Part shown: positions 25,285 through 36,203 of the stretch, piece by piece
How the letters are laid out: every line of letters begins with the position of its first letter
Position numbering within the stretch: the first letter of the stretch is position 1
Origin: an uncultured Blautia sp.
GTDB lineage: Bacteria; Bacillota; Clostridia; Lachnospirales; Lachnospiraceae
Direction of reading: 5' to 3'
NCBI GenBank assembly: GCA_944384185.1
Contig: CALWSM010000008.1
Coordinates: 1 to 36,240, forward strand
DNA length: 36,240 nucleotides
Position numbers and translations under genes: made by a program
Notes under the pieces: generated by a model
What the model saw: only the letters and a program-made list of their open reading frames with translations
Told to the model about the DNA's origin: nothing
The model's database searches: none

Positions 25285-25815
25285 TTGTTAAAAACTTATC
25301 CACATTTAAACACATTTATCCACATAATAATGTGGTTAAGTATTCACCGGAATCTGCTTATCCCGATTTCTTATCCACACATCTTTTCACATTTTCAGGT
25401 TTACGTAAATTTATCCACAAATTGTGGATAAGATGTGGATAATTCCTTCTATCTGTGCACATTCTTTCCCTATATTTTTTCAAAAATCCTTATATTTCAA
25501 TACTATTTTACATGTGGATACTGTTTTTGACATTATACACATTTTTCACATTTGCTTTTTTCCACAGGTTTACAGATAATATTTATCACCATTATCCACA
25601 CCCTTTTATCCACATTATCACTTATACACATTTTATTAATTTCACGGGTCTTTCTGATCCTGTTCTTTCCTATAATAATGTTCTCTTTATCAGATATCCA
25701 CTTTTCCACATTTCTTTTTTTCTTTTCCATATCTGGTTTCTTTAATTTTTCATTGATTAATACCGCTTTTTATTATAATATATAGATAATAATACTTTTT
25801 TTTGCCGATGATTGA
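25285..25815. other. oriC: chromosomal replication origin oriC (upstream part)
   Basis: Eight perfect DnaA boxes (TTATCCACA or complement) occur at 25296, 25316, 25371, 25411, 25423 (reverse), 25434 (reverse), 25592 and 25606, with near matches such as TTATACACA (25533, 25622), TTTTCCACA (25702) and TGTGGTTAA (25331). The 25411/25423/25434 trio is the tightest group. The stretch 25735-25805 is almost pure A/T (TTTTTATTATAATATATAG region) and is the likely unwinding element. Gene orientation switches from leftward to rightward exactly here, which supports origin function. Confidence 0.93.
25753..25781 (+). promoter_or_regulatory. candidate dnaA promoter inside the A/T-rich region
   Basis: TTGATT (25753-25758), a 17-nt spacer and TAATAT (25776-25781); an overlapping TATAAT (25774-25779) gives a 15-nt spacer. 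The leader to the dnaA ATG is about 100 nt and carries the palindrome at 25809-25835. Confidence 0.5.
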
Positions 25816-25835
25816 GTGATCTGATCAGTCAATCA
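25809..25835. repeat. 27-nt near-perfect palindrome in the dnaA leader
   Basis: Outer arms TGATTGA (25809-25815) and TCAATCA (25829-25835), inner arms TGATC (25817-25821) and GATCA (25823-25827), one central T and a single G-G mismatch per half: 12 of 13 pairs match. It lies between the candidate promoter and the ribosome site of dnaA and is not a DnaA box. It may be a repressor operator or an RNA hairpin. Confidence 0.8.
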
Positions 25836-25886
25836 TATATTTTTGTGTGTGAAAAGAGACATAAAATACTTGTTAGGAGAATGAAA

Positions 25887-27248
25887 ATGCACGTTATACA
25901 GGAAAAATGGCCGGAAATATTGAATATGGTAAGGACGGAGCATGATTTATCTCCCATTGCCTTTGCTACATGGCTGGAGCCTCTCCAGGTATATAAAGTT
26001 GAGGGAAATATCGTCACCATTGTTGTTCCCAGCGGCACGATCGGAGTAGATTATATCAATAAAAGATATCTTCTGCCTCTTCAGGTCGCCATTGTAGAAA
26101 CTACGGGAAAAAATTATGAAATCTCTCTGGTCCTTCCCGACGATATTCCCGAAGAAGTTCCGGAAGCCTCCGGGGAGGAGGAACCTTCCCTCAATGAAAA
26201 TATTGTAAAGGCGGGACTGAATCCCCGTTACACCTTTGATACCTTTGTTGTTGGCAGCAACAATAAAATGGCCCATGCCGCCTCTCTGGCCGTGGCCGAG
26301 TCTCCTGGAGAAGCTTACAATCCACTTTTTATCTATGGAGGCGTTGGATTAGGGAAAACTCACTTGATGCATTCCATCGCCCATTTTGTCCTGCAGAAAA
26401 ATCCGGGAGCTAAAATACTTTATGTTACCAGCGAGACCTTTACCAATGAACTGATCGATTCTATCCGAAACGGAAATAACTCTACCATGTCCAAGTTTCG
26501 GGAAAAATACCGGGATATCGATGTGCTTTTGATCGACGATATCCAGTTTATCATAGGTAAAGAGTCTACCCAGGAGGAATTCTTCCATACATTTAACGCT
26601 CTCCACGGAGCGAAAAAGCAGATCGTCATATCCTCGGATAAACCTCCTAAGGATATGGAGATCCTGGAAGACCGTCTCCGTTCCAGATTTGAATGGGGAC
26701 TGATCGTAGATATTTCTTCTCCGGATTATGAGACACGTATGGCTATTCTCCGGAAGAAAGAGGAGCTGGACGGCTATACTATTGATAATGAAGTGATCGA
26801 ATATATTGCCAGAAATGTAAAATCCAATATCCGGGAGCTGGAGGGCTCTCTTAATAAGATCATGGCCTATGCAAATCTGGAAAAAAGCGAGATTACTCTG
26901 GCTCTTGCAGAAAAGGTCTTAAAGGATATTATCTCTCCAAATGAAAAGAGGGTGATCACGCCTGAACTGATCACGGAAATCGTGGCCGATCATTTTGACC
27001 TGAGTCCTTCTGATATTATAGGCAATCGGAGAAACAGCCAGATCGCCTTTCCCAGACAGATCGTTATGTATCTCTGCCGCCATATGACAGACAGTACTCT
27101 GAAGATCATCGGACAATATCTGGGAGGCCGGGACCATACCACCATTATGAACGGGATCAACAAAATTGAAGCAGAGCTTCAAACTTCAGAATCTACCCGG
27201 GAAATCATAGATATCCTGAGAAAGAAGATCAATCCTGCCAAGCCATGA
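25887..27248 (+). CDS. dnaA: chromosomal replication initiator DnaA
   Basis: 453 residues from the ATG at 25887 (MHVIQEKWPEIL), chosen because AGGAG is 7 nt upstream; the ATG two codons earlier is only 1 nt from it, and the open frame back to 25812 runs through the leader palindrome. Domain I covers residues 1-85, followed by a short linker, the AAA+ domain (Walker A GGVGLGKTHL, Walker B LLIDDIQFI, sensor region RLRSRFEWGL) and domain IV with the signature CRHMTDSTLKIIGQYLGGRDHTT that binds DnaA boxes. DnaA boxes flank the gene on both sides. Confidence 0.97.
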   Translation: MHVIQEKWPEILNMVRTEHDLSPIAFATWLEPLQVYKVEGNIVTIVVPSGTIGVDYINKRYLLPLQVAIVETTGKNYEISLVLPDDIPEEVPEASGEEEPSLNENIVKAGLNPRYTFDTFVVGSNNKMAHAASLAVAESPGEAYNPLFIYGGVGLGKTHLMHSIAHFVLQKNPGAKILYVTSETFTNELIDSIRNGNNSTMSKFREKYRDIDVLLIDDIQFIIGKESTQEEFFHTFNALHGAKKQIVISSDKPPKDMEILEDRLRSRFEWGLIVDISSPDYETRMAILRKKEELDGYTIDNEVIEYIARNVKSNIRELEGSLNKIMAYANLEKSEITLALAEKVLKDIISPNEKRVITPELITEIVADHFDLSPSDIIGNRRNSQIAFPRQIVMYLCRHMTDSTLKIIGQYLGGRDHTTIMNGINKIEAELQTSESTREIIDILRKKINPAKP

Positions 27249-27250
27249 TT

Positions 27251-27432
27251 TTGTCCACATCCTAAAGTGTATATTATGTGAATTTTATGTGGAAATCTTA
27301 AATCCGGGATAAAGTCTTATTTTTTATCCACACCTTTATCACCCTGTTTTCACATGAAATTCAGGCTTCACCCACAAAGTTATCCATAGCCCGATGCCCT
27401 TATTTTAAAAGGGTTTTCGGTACTTATACACA
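27251..27432. other. DnaA-box cluster between dnaA and dnaN
   Basis: The 274-nt gap after dnaA holds one perfect DnaA box (27324-27332) and one-mismatch boxes TTGTCCACA (27251), TTATCCATA (27380) and TTATACACA (27424). It resembles the downstream half of the bipartite Firmicute origin. A weak CCCTT/AAGGG hairpin with a T run (27395-27416) may end some dnaA messages. The remainder to 27522 is A/T-rich with no clear promoter for dnaN. Confidence 0.7.
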
Positions 27433-27522
27433 TATTCACAGCCCCTACGGCGGCTACTGCGTATTATTTTATATATTTATTTTTATTATAGACTCCACCA
27501 CAGAAAGGAAGTTGTTCACATT

Positions 27523-28635
27523 ATGAAATTATTCTGTTCCAAATCTGAACTTCAGAAAAGTGTAAATATCGTTATGAAAGCCGTTCCGGCTAAGACAACC
27601 ATGCCTATCCTGGAATGTATTCTTATCGATGCTTCCACCAACGACATTAAGTTCACTGCTAATGATATGGAATTGGGAATTGAAACCCGGGTTCAGGGTA
27701 CGGTGTTGGAAAAAGGGATCATCGCCCTGGACGCTAAAATTTTTTCCGAAATCATCCGCAAGCTTCCCGACAGTGATGTTACCATAGAAACTGATGAAAG
27801 ATTAAATACCACGATTACCTGTGAAAAAGCTAAATTTAATATTCCCGGTAAATCAGGAGAGGATTTTGCCTACCTTCCTCTTATTGAAAAAAATGAATGT
27901 ATACGGGTTTCACAGTTTACTTTAAAGGAAATTATCCGTCAGACGATTTTTTCCATTGCTTTAAATGAAAATAACAAATTAATGACAGGAGAGCTTTTTC
28001 AGATAGAAGATAATCATCTCAGAGTGATTTCTCTTGACGGACATCGTATTTCCATACGCCGTATTCCTTTAAAAGAGCCCTGCGAAGACCGTAAGGTGAT
28101 CGTTCCCGGGAAAACTTTAAATGAGATCAGTAAGATCCTTTCCGGAGAACTGGAGGATATGGCGGATATCTATCTGTCTTCTAATCATATTTTATTTGAA
28201 TTTGATGATACAACCGTGGTTTCAAGGCTGATCGAAGGAGAATATTTTAAGATCGACCAGATGCTCTCCAATGATTATGAAACAAGAGTCAGGATCAATA
28301 AAAAAGAATTCTTAGATTGTATAGACAGATCGACCCTTCTTGTGAAAGAAGGAGATAAGAAACCGATCATCATTAATATTGCTGACGGCCAGATGGAACT
28401 GAGCATCGATTCTCAGATCGGCTCCATGAAAGAAGATATTGATATTGAAAAAGAAGGCAAGGACATTATGATCGGATTTAATCCAAAATTCCTGATCGAT
28501 GCACTGAAAGTCATTGATGATGAAGAAATCAGTATTTATCTTATGAATCCTAAGGCCCCCTGCTTTATCCGGGACGATGCGCAGCAGTATATTTATCTGA
28601 TCCTTCCGGTAAATTTTAATGCTTCGGGAAGATAA
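27523..28635 (+). CDS. dnaN: DNA polymerase III beta subunit (sliding clamp)
   Basis: 370 residues, normal length, with the three-domain clamp pattern: N-terminal MKLFCSKSELQKSVNIVMKAV and TTMPILECILIDAS, middle TLKEIIRQTIFSIALNENN and LRVISLDGHRISIR, and the C-terminal end YIYLILPVNFNA that forms the partner-binding pocket. AAAGGAAG precedes the ATG. It follows dnaA as in nearly all Firmicutes. Confidence 0.97.
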   Translation: MKLFCSKSELQKSVNIVMKAVPAKTTMPILECILIDASTNDIKFTANDMELGIETRVQGTVLEKGIIALDAKIFSEIIRKLPDSDVTIETDERLNTTITCEKAKFNIPGKSGEDFAYLPLIEKNECIRVSQFTLKEIIRQTIFSIALNENNKLMTGELFQIEDNHLRVISLDGHRISIRRIPLKEPCEDRKVIVPGKTLNEISKILSGELEDMADIYLSSNHILFEFDDTTVVSRLIEGEYFKIDQMLSNDYETRVRINKKEFLDCIDRSTLLVKEGDKKPIIINIADGQMELSIDSQIGSMKEDIDIEKEGKDIMIGFNPKFLIDALKVIDDEEISIYLMNPKAPCFIRDDAQQYIYLILPVNFNASGR

Positions 28636-28697
28636 CAGAAATGGAAGAGTACCGGTGCAAAAAAGTTCCAGCCGTTGAAGATTAAGAGAGGGAAAAA

Positions 28698-28907
28698 ATG
28701 GAAATTATCAAATTGAAAGAGGAATTTATCAAGCTTGGTCAGGCGTTGAAAGCCGCAAATCTAGTGGAAGACGGAGTAGAGGCCAAGTATGTGATCCAGA
28801 ATGGAGAGGTAAAGGTCAATCAGGAGACGGAAACCAGAAGAGGGCGTAAGCTGTACGACCAGGATGTGGTTTCCTATAATGGAGAGGAGATCCGGATCGA
28901 GAAATGA
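28698..28907 (+). CDS. yaaA: S4-domain RNA-binding protein YaaA
   Basis: 69 residues. The S4 fold is read from IKLGQALKAANLVEDGVEAKYVIQNGEVKVNQETETRRGRKLYDQDVV. In Bacillus the equivalent gene sits between dnaN and recF, and the protein is linked to ribosome assembly or RNA binding. AGAGAGGG lies about 7 nt before the ATG. Confidence 0.93.
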   Translation: MEIIKLKEEFIKLGQALKAANLVEDGVEAKYVIQNGEVKVNQETETRRGRKLYDQDVVSYNGEEIRIEK

Positions 28908-28929
28908 TCCTGGAGAAATTTGGCAACTG

Positions 28930-30015
28930 ATGTATATTGAATCCATAGAGCTGAAAAATTACAGAAATTATGAGACCCTTTCCCTCGCCTTTGATCGGGG
29001 AACGAATATTTTTTACGGGGACAACGCCCAGGGAAAAACCAATATTCTGGAGGCGGTTTACCTCTGTGGAACTACAAAATCCCACAGAGGGAGCAAAGAC
29101 CGGGAAATGATCCGGTTTGATTCCGATGAAGCCCATATCCGGATGTTTGTAAAAAAAGATGGTATTTCCCGGAAAATTGACATGCACCTGAAGAAAAATA
29201 AGTCAAAAGGGATTGCCATTGACGGGATCCCCATAAGAAAAGCGGGAGAATTATTTGGTATTTTGAATCTGGTATTTTTTTCTCCGGAAGACCTGAATAT
29301 TATAAAAAATGGTCCGGGAGAAAGAAGGAGATTCCTGGATCTTGAATTATGTCAACTTAATAAATTGTATCTTTCGGAGCTTTCCAATTATAATCATATT
29401 CTGAACCAGAGAAATAAGCTGTTGAAGGATCTTTCTTTCCAGCCTTCTCTGATTGGAACTTTGGAGGTCTGGGATGAGCAGCTGGCTTATTACGGTTCTT
29501 CGATTATCCGGAGCAGAAGAAGCTTTGTAGAAGAGATGAATGAGATCATCCGGGATATCCACAGTAATATAACCGGTGGAAAGGAAGAAATCGTGCTGGT
29601 ATACGAGCCCAGCACTCTGGAAGAAAATTTTCTTTCGGTTTTATCACAGAACCGGGAGAAGGACTGCAGGTTCAGAATGACTTCATCAGGACCCCACAGG
29701 GATGATCTTTGTGTAAAAATAAACGGAATGGATATCAGAAAATATGGTTCCCAGGGGCAGCAGCGGACCGCTGCTTTGTCTCTGAAGCTTTCAGAAATAT
29801 ATATGGTAAAAAAAAGGATCAAGGAAATGCCGGTGTTGTTATTAGACGATGTGTTATCGGAGCTGGATTCCAGCCGGCAGAATTATCTTTTGAACAGTAT
29901 CCGCCAGGTGCAGACTATGATCACCTGTACAGGGCTGGATGATTTTATCGACAAGAGATTTCATATCAATAAAATATTTAAGGTAGTTGACGGGAAAGTG
30001 TACTGTCCTTCTTAA
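28930..30015 (+). CDS. recF: DNA replication and repair protein RecF
   Basis: 361 residues from the ATG at 28930 (MYIESIELKNYRNYETL); the frame extends upstream to 28864 but that part overlaps yaaA. Walker A GDNAQGKTNILEA, the SMC-like signature SQGQQRTAALSLKLSE and Walker B LLLDDVLSELD are intact. It loads RecA at gaps. The start is 22 nt after yaaA with only a distant GGAG, suggesting coupling. Confidence 0.96.
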   Translation: MYIESIELKNYRNYETLSLAFDRGTNIFYGDNAQGKTNILEAVYLCGTTKSHRGSKDREMIRFDSDEAHIRMFVKKDGISRKIDMHLKKNKSKGIAIDGIPIRKAGELFGILNLVFFSPEDLNIIKNGPGERRRFLDLELCQLNKLYLSELSNYNHILNQRNKLLKDLSFQPSLIGTLEVWDEQLAYYGSSIIRSRRSFVEEMNEIIRDIHSNITGGKEEIVLVYEPSTLEENFLSVLSQNREKDCRFRMTSSGPHRDDLCVKINGMDIRKYGSQGQQRTAALSLKLSEIYMVKKRIKEMPVLLLDDVLSELDSSRQNYLLNSIRQVQTMITCTGLDDFIDKRFHINKIFKVVDGKVYCPS

Positions 30016-30028
30016 AAAGTTTACATAA

Positions 30029-32011
<1,983 letters not shown>

Positions 32012-32039
32012 AAAAATCCGGATCTAAAGGAGAACCCAG

Positions 32040-34532
32040 ATGGAAGATAATATTTTTGACAAAGTCCAGGAAGTGGATCTGCAGAAGAAAATGGAGGAAT
32101 CTTATATTGAATACGCTATGAGCGTTATTGCCTCCAGGGCCCTTCCGGATGTAAGAGATGGTTTGAAACCGGTACAGAGAAGAATCCTGTATTCGATGAT
32201 CGAGTTAAATAATGGTCCTGATAAGCCCCACAGAAAATGCGCCCGTATCGTAGGTGATACCATGGGTAAATATCATCCTCACGGAGACAGTTCCATATAT
32301 GGGGCTCTGGTAAATATGGCTCAGGACTGGTCTACCAGATATCCTCTGGTGGACGGACATGGAAATTTTGGTTCTGTGGACGGCGACGGCGCTGCCGCCA
32401 TGCGTTATACAGAGGCCAGATTAAGCAAGATTTCCATGGAAATGCTTGCAGATATCAATAAAAATACCATAGATTTTGCTCCGAACTTTGACGGTACAGA
32501 GAAAGAGCCTACGGTGCTGCCTTCCAGATACCCCAATCTTCTGGCAAACGGCACCTCCGGTATCGCAGTAGGTATGGCTACCAATATACCGCCCCATAAT
32601 CTCCGGGAGATCATCCATGCGGTTGTAAAGATCATTGATAATCAGATCGAGGAAAACAGAGAAACCACAATAGAAGAAATCCTCTCTATTGTGAAAGGAC
32701 CGGATTTCCCCACAGGAGCTACGATCCTGGGAACCAGAGGGATAGAGGAAGCATACCGGACAGGAAGAGGCAAGATCCGGGTGCGGGCAGTGACGGATAT
32801 TGAAACCATGGCAAATGGAAAGACACAGATCATTGTCACAGAGCTGCCTTATATGGTCAATAAAGCAAGGCTTATTGAGAAGATCGCAGAGCTGGTAAGA
32901 GATAAAAAGGTGGAAGGGATCACAGCCATCAACGACCACTCCAACAGGGAAGGTATGCGTATCTGTATTGAATTAAAGAGAGACGCCAATGCCAATGTGA
33001 TCCTGAACCAGCTTTATAAGCATACCCAGCTTCAGGATACCTTTGGCGTGATCATGCTGGCTTTAGTGGGGAATACCCCGAAAGTTATGAGTCTTCTGGA
33101 AATGCTGAACCATTATCTGGACCATCAGGAAGATGTAGTTACCAGAAGGACTCAGTATGATCTGAACAAGGCGGAAGCCAGAGCTCATATCGTATCCGGT
33201 TTGCTGAAAGCCCTGGATGTGATCGATCAGGTGATCCAGATCATCCGGAATTCCAAAACAAGGCAGGAAGCCAAGGATACTTTAATGGAGACTTTTGATT
33301 TTACAGACGTACAGGCTCAGGAAATCGTTAATATGAGACTGTATCAGCTCACCGGAATGGAGAGAGAACGTCTTCAGAATGAATTTAACGATCTGGAAGT
33401 AAAGATAAGGGAATTGAAAGCAATTTTGTCAGACAAAAACCTTCTTCTCCGGGTTATCCGGGAAGAGATCCTGGCTATTGCAGAAAAATACGGAGATGAC
33501 AGAAGGACTTCCATCGGCTATGACGAGTATGATATTTCCATGGAGGATCTGATCCCGAAAGAAAACACCGTGATAGCCATGACAAAGCTGGGCTACATAA
33601 AGAGGATGACCGTGGACAATTTCCGCAGCCAGAACCGGGGCGGAAAAGGGATCAAAGGAATGTCTACCATTGAAGATGATTATATTGAGGAGCTTCTGAT
33701 GACCACTACCCATCACTATCTCATGTTCTTTACCAGTACAGGAAGGGTGTACCGGATAAAAGCCTATGAGATCCCGGAGGCTGGAAGAACAGCCAGGGGA
33801 ACAGCGATCATCAATCTGCTCCAGCTTCAGCCGGAAGAAAAGATCACAGCAGTGATCCCCATCAATGAGTTTAAGAAGGGGAACTTCCTCTTTATGGCCA
33901 CAAAGAACGGACTTGTAAAGAAAACGCCTATTGAGGATTATGCAAATGTGAGAAAGACAGGGCTGGCTGCCATTGCTCTAAGGGAAGATGATGAACTTAT
34001 CGAAGTAAAATTTACAGATAATAAGAAGGACATCATTCTGGTAACAAAGTTCGGACAGTGTATCCGCTTCAGAGAGACAGACGTAAGAGTTACCGGCAGA
34101 GTTTCCATGGGAGTAAGAGGAATCAACCTGATGGAGGAAGACCAGGTTATCGGTATGCAGCTTACCTGTCAGGGTGATTACCTGCTGATCGTATCCGAAA
34201 ATGGACTTGGAAAACGTACCTCGGTAGGAGAATTTACCCGTCAGAACCGGGGCGGAAAAGGTGTGAAGTGTTATAAGATCACTGAGAAAACAGGAAATGT
34301 GATCGGAGTAAAGGCTGTAAACAGCGATAACGAGATCATGCTGATCACTACGGAAGGAATTATTATCCGTCTGGAGTGCAAGGACATTTCTATTCTTGGA
34401 AGGATCACATCGGGAGTAAAACTGATGGATCTGAAGGACGATATCACTGTGGCAAGTATTGCAAAAGTAAGGGATAAAGAAGAGGAAGTAAAAAAGGAAG
34501 AAGATACTTCAGATAATAAGGGAGAGGAATAG
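32040..34532 (+). CDS. gyrA: DNA gyrase subunit A
   Basis: 830 residues. Catalytic Tyr123 is in [11 protein letters not shown]. The region corresponding to the E. coli quinolone pocket reads [13 protein letters not shown]: Ser84 matches E. coli Ser83, and Gly88 stands where E. coli has Asp87. The C-terminal beta-pinwheel contains the GyrA box QNRGGKG at residues 531-537 and a second identical QNRGGKG at 735-741. The tail is acidic ([18 protein letters not shown]). It follows gyrB by 28 nt with AAAGGAG upstream. Confidence 0.98.
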   Translation: MEDNIFDKVQEVDLQKKMEESYIEYAMSVIASRALPDVRDGLKPVQRRILYSMIELNNGPDKPHRKCARIVGDTMGKYHPHGDSSIYGALVNMAQDWSTRYPLVDGHGNFGSVDGDGAAAMRYTEARLSKISMEMLADINKNTIDFAPNFDGTEKEPTVLPSRYPNLLANGTSGIAVGMATNIPPHNLREIIHAVVKIIDNQIEENRETTIEEILSIVKGPDFPTGATILGTRGIEEAYRTGRGKIRVRAVTDIETMANGKTQIIVTELPYMVNKARLIEKIAELVRDKKVEGITAINDHSNREGMRICIELKRDANANVILNQLYKHTQLQDTFGVIMLALVGNTPKVMSLLEMLNHYLDHQEDVVTRRTQYDLNKAEARAHIVSGLLKALDVIDQVIQIIRNSKTRQEAKDTLMETFDFTDVQAQEIVNMRLYQLTGMERERLQNEFNDLEVKIRELKAILSDKNLLLRVIREEILAIAEKYGDDRRTSIGYDEYDISMEDLIPKENTVIAMTKLGYIKRMTVDNFRSQNRGGKGIKGMSTIEDDYIEELLMTTTHHYLMFFTSTGRVYRIKAYEIPEAGRTARGTAIINLLQLQPEEKITAVIPINEFKKGNFLFMATKNGLVKKTPIEDYANVRKTGLAAIALREDDELIEVKFTDNKKDIILVTKFGQCIRFRETDVRVTGRVSMGVRGINLMEEDQVIGMQLTCQGDYLLIVSENGLGKRTSVGEFTRQNRGGKGVKCYKITEKTGNVIGVKAVNSDNEIMLITTEGIIIRLECKDISILGRITSGVKLMDLKDDITVASIAKVRDKEEEVKKEEDTSDNKGEE

Positions 34533-34541
34533 AATAATTTC

Positions 34542-35090
34542 ATGAAAATGATAAAAAAGGGGATTATACTTATTTTGATGGCGTCTGTATGTGTGCTTAT
34601 AATGGCCGGCTGCAGAGAAAAGAAAGTAAATAATAAATCTCCGGAAGCAGTGGCAAAATCTTTGATAAGAGCTTATCAGGAAGAAAATATACAGAATGTC
34701 CAGAAATGCTATGGTCTGGAAGAAGATGAAGAGGTTCCGAAAGAACTCCAGGAGGAAATCGATTACAATATCAGACTTTTTAAAACCTATAATGCACAGA
34801 ATATAGAGTTTGAAAAGTCGGAAAATCTTGGAAAAAGCGGAGAAAGTCAGCTGATCTACGTCTGGTTTAATTATGAACCGGAGGAGGGGAAAAAGGATCA
34901 AAAATGTCCGGAATTGTCTTTCCATTTTGTGAATAAGAAAGAAAAAGGATATTTTGTAGTCCCTGCAAAGGATGTAACAGAAGAAATGAGTGAATATTCC
35001 AGAACTTCTTATAAGAAATTTATGGAAACCGATACTTATAAAAAATATCAGAAGGCTTTAAAAGAATTCCAGGAAAATAATCCTTCCTAA
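34542..35090 (+). CDS. small lipoprotein of unknown function
   Basis: 182 residues. The signal peptide ends in the lipobox IMAGC (Cys24). The mature part begins with NKSPEAVAKSLIRAYQEENIQNVQKCYG, a pattern seen in small extracytoplasmic domains that follow lipoprotein signals (DUF4878/NTF2-like appearance), and is rich in Glu and Lys. No catalytic motif. It starts 9 nt after gyrA, so it may be cotranscribed with gyrase. I do not recognise a specific family. Confidence 0.8.
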   Translation: MKMIKKGIILILMASVCVLIMAGCREKKVNNKSPEAVAKSLIRAYQEENIQNVQKCYGLEEDEEVPKELQEEIDYNIRLFKTYNAQNIEFEKSENLGKSGESQLIYVWFNYEPEEGKKDQKCPELSFHFVNKKEKGYFVVPAKDVTEEMSEYSRTSYKKFMETDTYKKYQKALKEFQENNPS

Positions 35091-35096
35091 AAAGAT

Positions 35097-35131
35097 GAGC
35101 TGGGCAATTGTTTCAGTCAATCGTCCAGCTC
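35097..35131. other. stem-loop between the lipoprotein gene and plsC
   Basis: GAGCTGGGCAATTG pairs with CAATCGTCCAGCTC (one mismatch, one G-U) around a 7-nt loop. On the plus strand no T run follows, while on the minus strand it is followed by TCTTTTT. It may slow or stabilise the rightward mRNA rather than terminate it. Confidence 0.6.
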
Positions 35132-35144
35132 ACTCTATGAAAAA

Positions 35145-35888
35145 ATGAAGGAAGAAAGTGAGTCGAGAAAGGTGAAGAGAATCTTATTAATGGTGGCATA
35201 TAATATTCTTTTAGTTCCTTTTTTCTGGTTTAAATTATGTTATTATGCCAGCCATACAGAAAAATATACAGAAGAAGAAAGATATAAATTACTTAGATTT
35301 ATTGATAAACGGGCTATTATAGGAGGCCGGATCCATATTGAAGTCCACGGAGAGGAAAATATACCAAAGGAAAATGGATTTATGTTTTTTCCAAATCATC
35401 AGGGACTTTTCGATGTATTGGCAATCATACAGGCCTGCCCTACGCCTTTTTCTGTAGTTATGAAAAAAGAGATCCAGAATATACCGTTTTTGAAACAGGT
35501 ATTCGCCTGTATGAAGGCCTATGCTATTGACAGAGAAGATGTAAAACAATCTATGCAGGTGATCATCCAGGTAACAAAGGAAGTAAAGGCAGGAAGAAAT
35601 TATCTGATCTTTGCTGAAGGAACCAGAACAAAAGATCCAAATAATGTCCATGATTTTAAAGGGGGAAGTTTTAAACCTGCAGTTAAGGCAAAATGTCCCA
35701 TTGTGCCGGTAGCCCTTATTGATTCTTACAAATCCTTTGACACGAAATCCATTGAGAAGGTGAACGTACAGGTTCATTTCCTGAAACCTCTTTTATACGA
35801 AGATTATAAAGAAATGAAAACAGTGGAGATTGCTCAGGAGGTAAGATCAAGAATAGAAAAGGTTATCAGAGAAAATGAAAAAAAGTAG
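35145..35888 (+). CDS. plsC: 1-acyl-sn-glycerol-3-phosphate acyltransferase
   Basis: Up to 247 residues. A membrane-associated helix (residues 12-32) precedes the acyltransferase core: NHQGLFD carries the HX4D catalytic pair (His85, Asp90), and FAEGTR is the glycerol-phosphate binding motif. It converts lysophosphatidate to phosphatidate at the membrane. The ATG at 35145 has no clear ribosome site; an in-frame GTG at 35172 (then KRILLMVAYN) resembles the usual start of this family and is an alternative. Confidence 0.92.
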   Translation: MKEESESRKVKRILLMVAYNILLVPFFWFKLCYYASHTEKYTEEERYKLLRFIDKRAIIGGRIHIEVHGEENIPKENGFMFFPNHQGLFDVLAIIQACPTPFSVVMKKEIQNIPFLKQVFACMKAYAIDREDVKQSMQVIIQVTKEVKAGRNYLIFAEGTRTKDPNNVHDFKGGSFKPAVKAKCPIVPVALIDSYKSFDTKSIEKVNVQVHFLKPLLYEDYKEMKTVEIAQEVRSRIEKVIRENEKK

Positions 35889-35918
35889 TTGACAAATTTT
35901 AATCAGTAGAGGTATAAT
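35889..35918 (+). promoter_or_regulatory. SigA promoter of the tRNA-Ser gene
   Basis: TTGACA (35889-35894), an 18-nt spacer and TATAAT (35913-35918), starting at the base after the plsC stop. A small TTGCTC/GAGCAA hairpin lies in the leader (35924-35940). Confidence 0.85.
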
Positions 35919-35971
35919 ATACATTGCTCATGCAGAGCAAAAATTGAATTATTTAATATGATTCAGGCAAT

Positions 35972-36059
35972 GGAGAAATACTCAAGTGGCTGAAGAGGCG
36001 CCCCTGCTAAGGGTGTAGACGGTTCACGCCGTGCGAGGGTTCAAATCCCTCTTTCTCCG
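35972..36059 (+). tRNA. tRNA-Ser (anticodon GCU)
   Basis: Acceptor arms GGAGAAA (35972-35978) and TTTCTCC (36052-36058) with discriminator G at 36059. The anticodon stem CGCCC/GGGTG holds the loop CTGCTAA with GCT at 36006-36008; a long class II variable arm follows, then a GGTTCAAATCC T-arm. It reads AGC and AGU. CCA is not encoded. Confidence 0.95.
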
Positions 36060-36081
36060 CTGACAGTTTTAAAGAAAAACC

Positions 36082-36110
36082 TTGACAAAGAATCAGGTTT
36101 GTGATAATCT
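36082..36110 (+). promoter_or_regulatory. rRNA-type promoter P1
   Basis: TTGACA (36082-36087), a 17-nt spacer and TAATCT (36105-36110), followed by a GCTGTC word that recurs after P2. The spacing and tandem arrangement are typical of ribosomal RNA operon promoters. Confidence 0.8.
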
Positions 36111-36173
36111 ATTAAAGCTGTCAAAAAGAACTTGTTGTTCCTAAAGAAAAATTAGGAAAAATAAAAAAAGTTC

Positions 36174-36203
36174 TTGACAAGCCGGTGGAAGATGTGATAA
36201 TCT
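36174..36203 (+). promoter_or_regulatory. rRNA-type promoter P2 at the window edge
   Basis: TTGACA (36174-36179), an 18-nt spacer and TAATCT (36198-36203), then GGCTGTC and CCTTGATAACTGA, wording common in Firmicute rRNA leaders. An rRNA operon presumably starts just right of the window; no rRNA is inside it. Confidence 0.8.

Noticed and set aside
27395..27416. Strong terminator between dnaA and dnaN
   Set aside because: The stem is only five pairs with an A/T loop and four T, too weak to claim; mentioned only within the DnaA-box entry.
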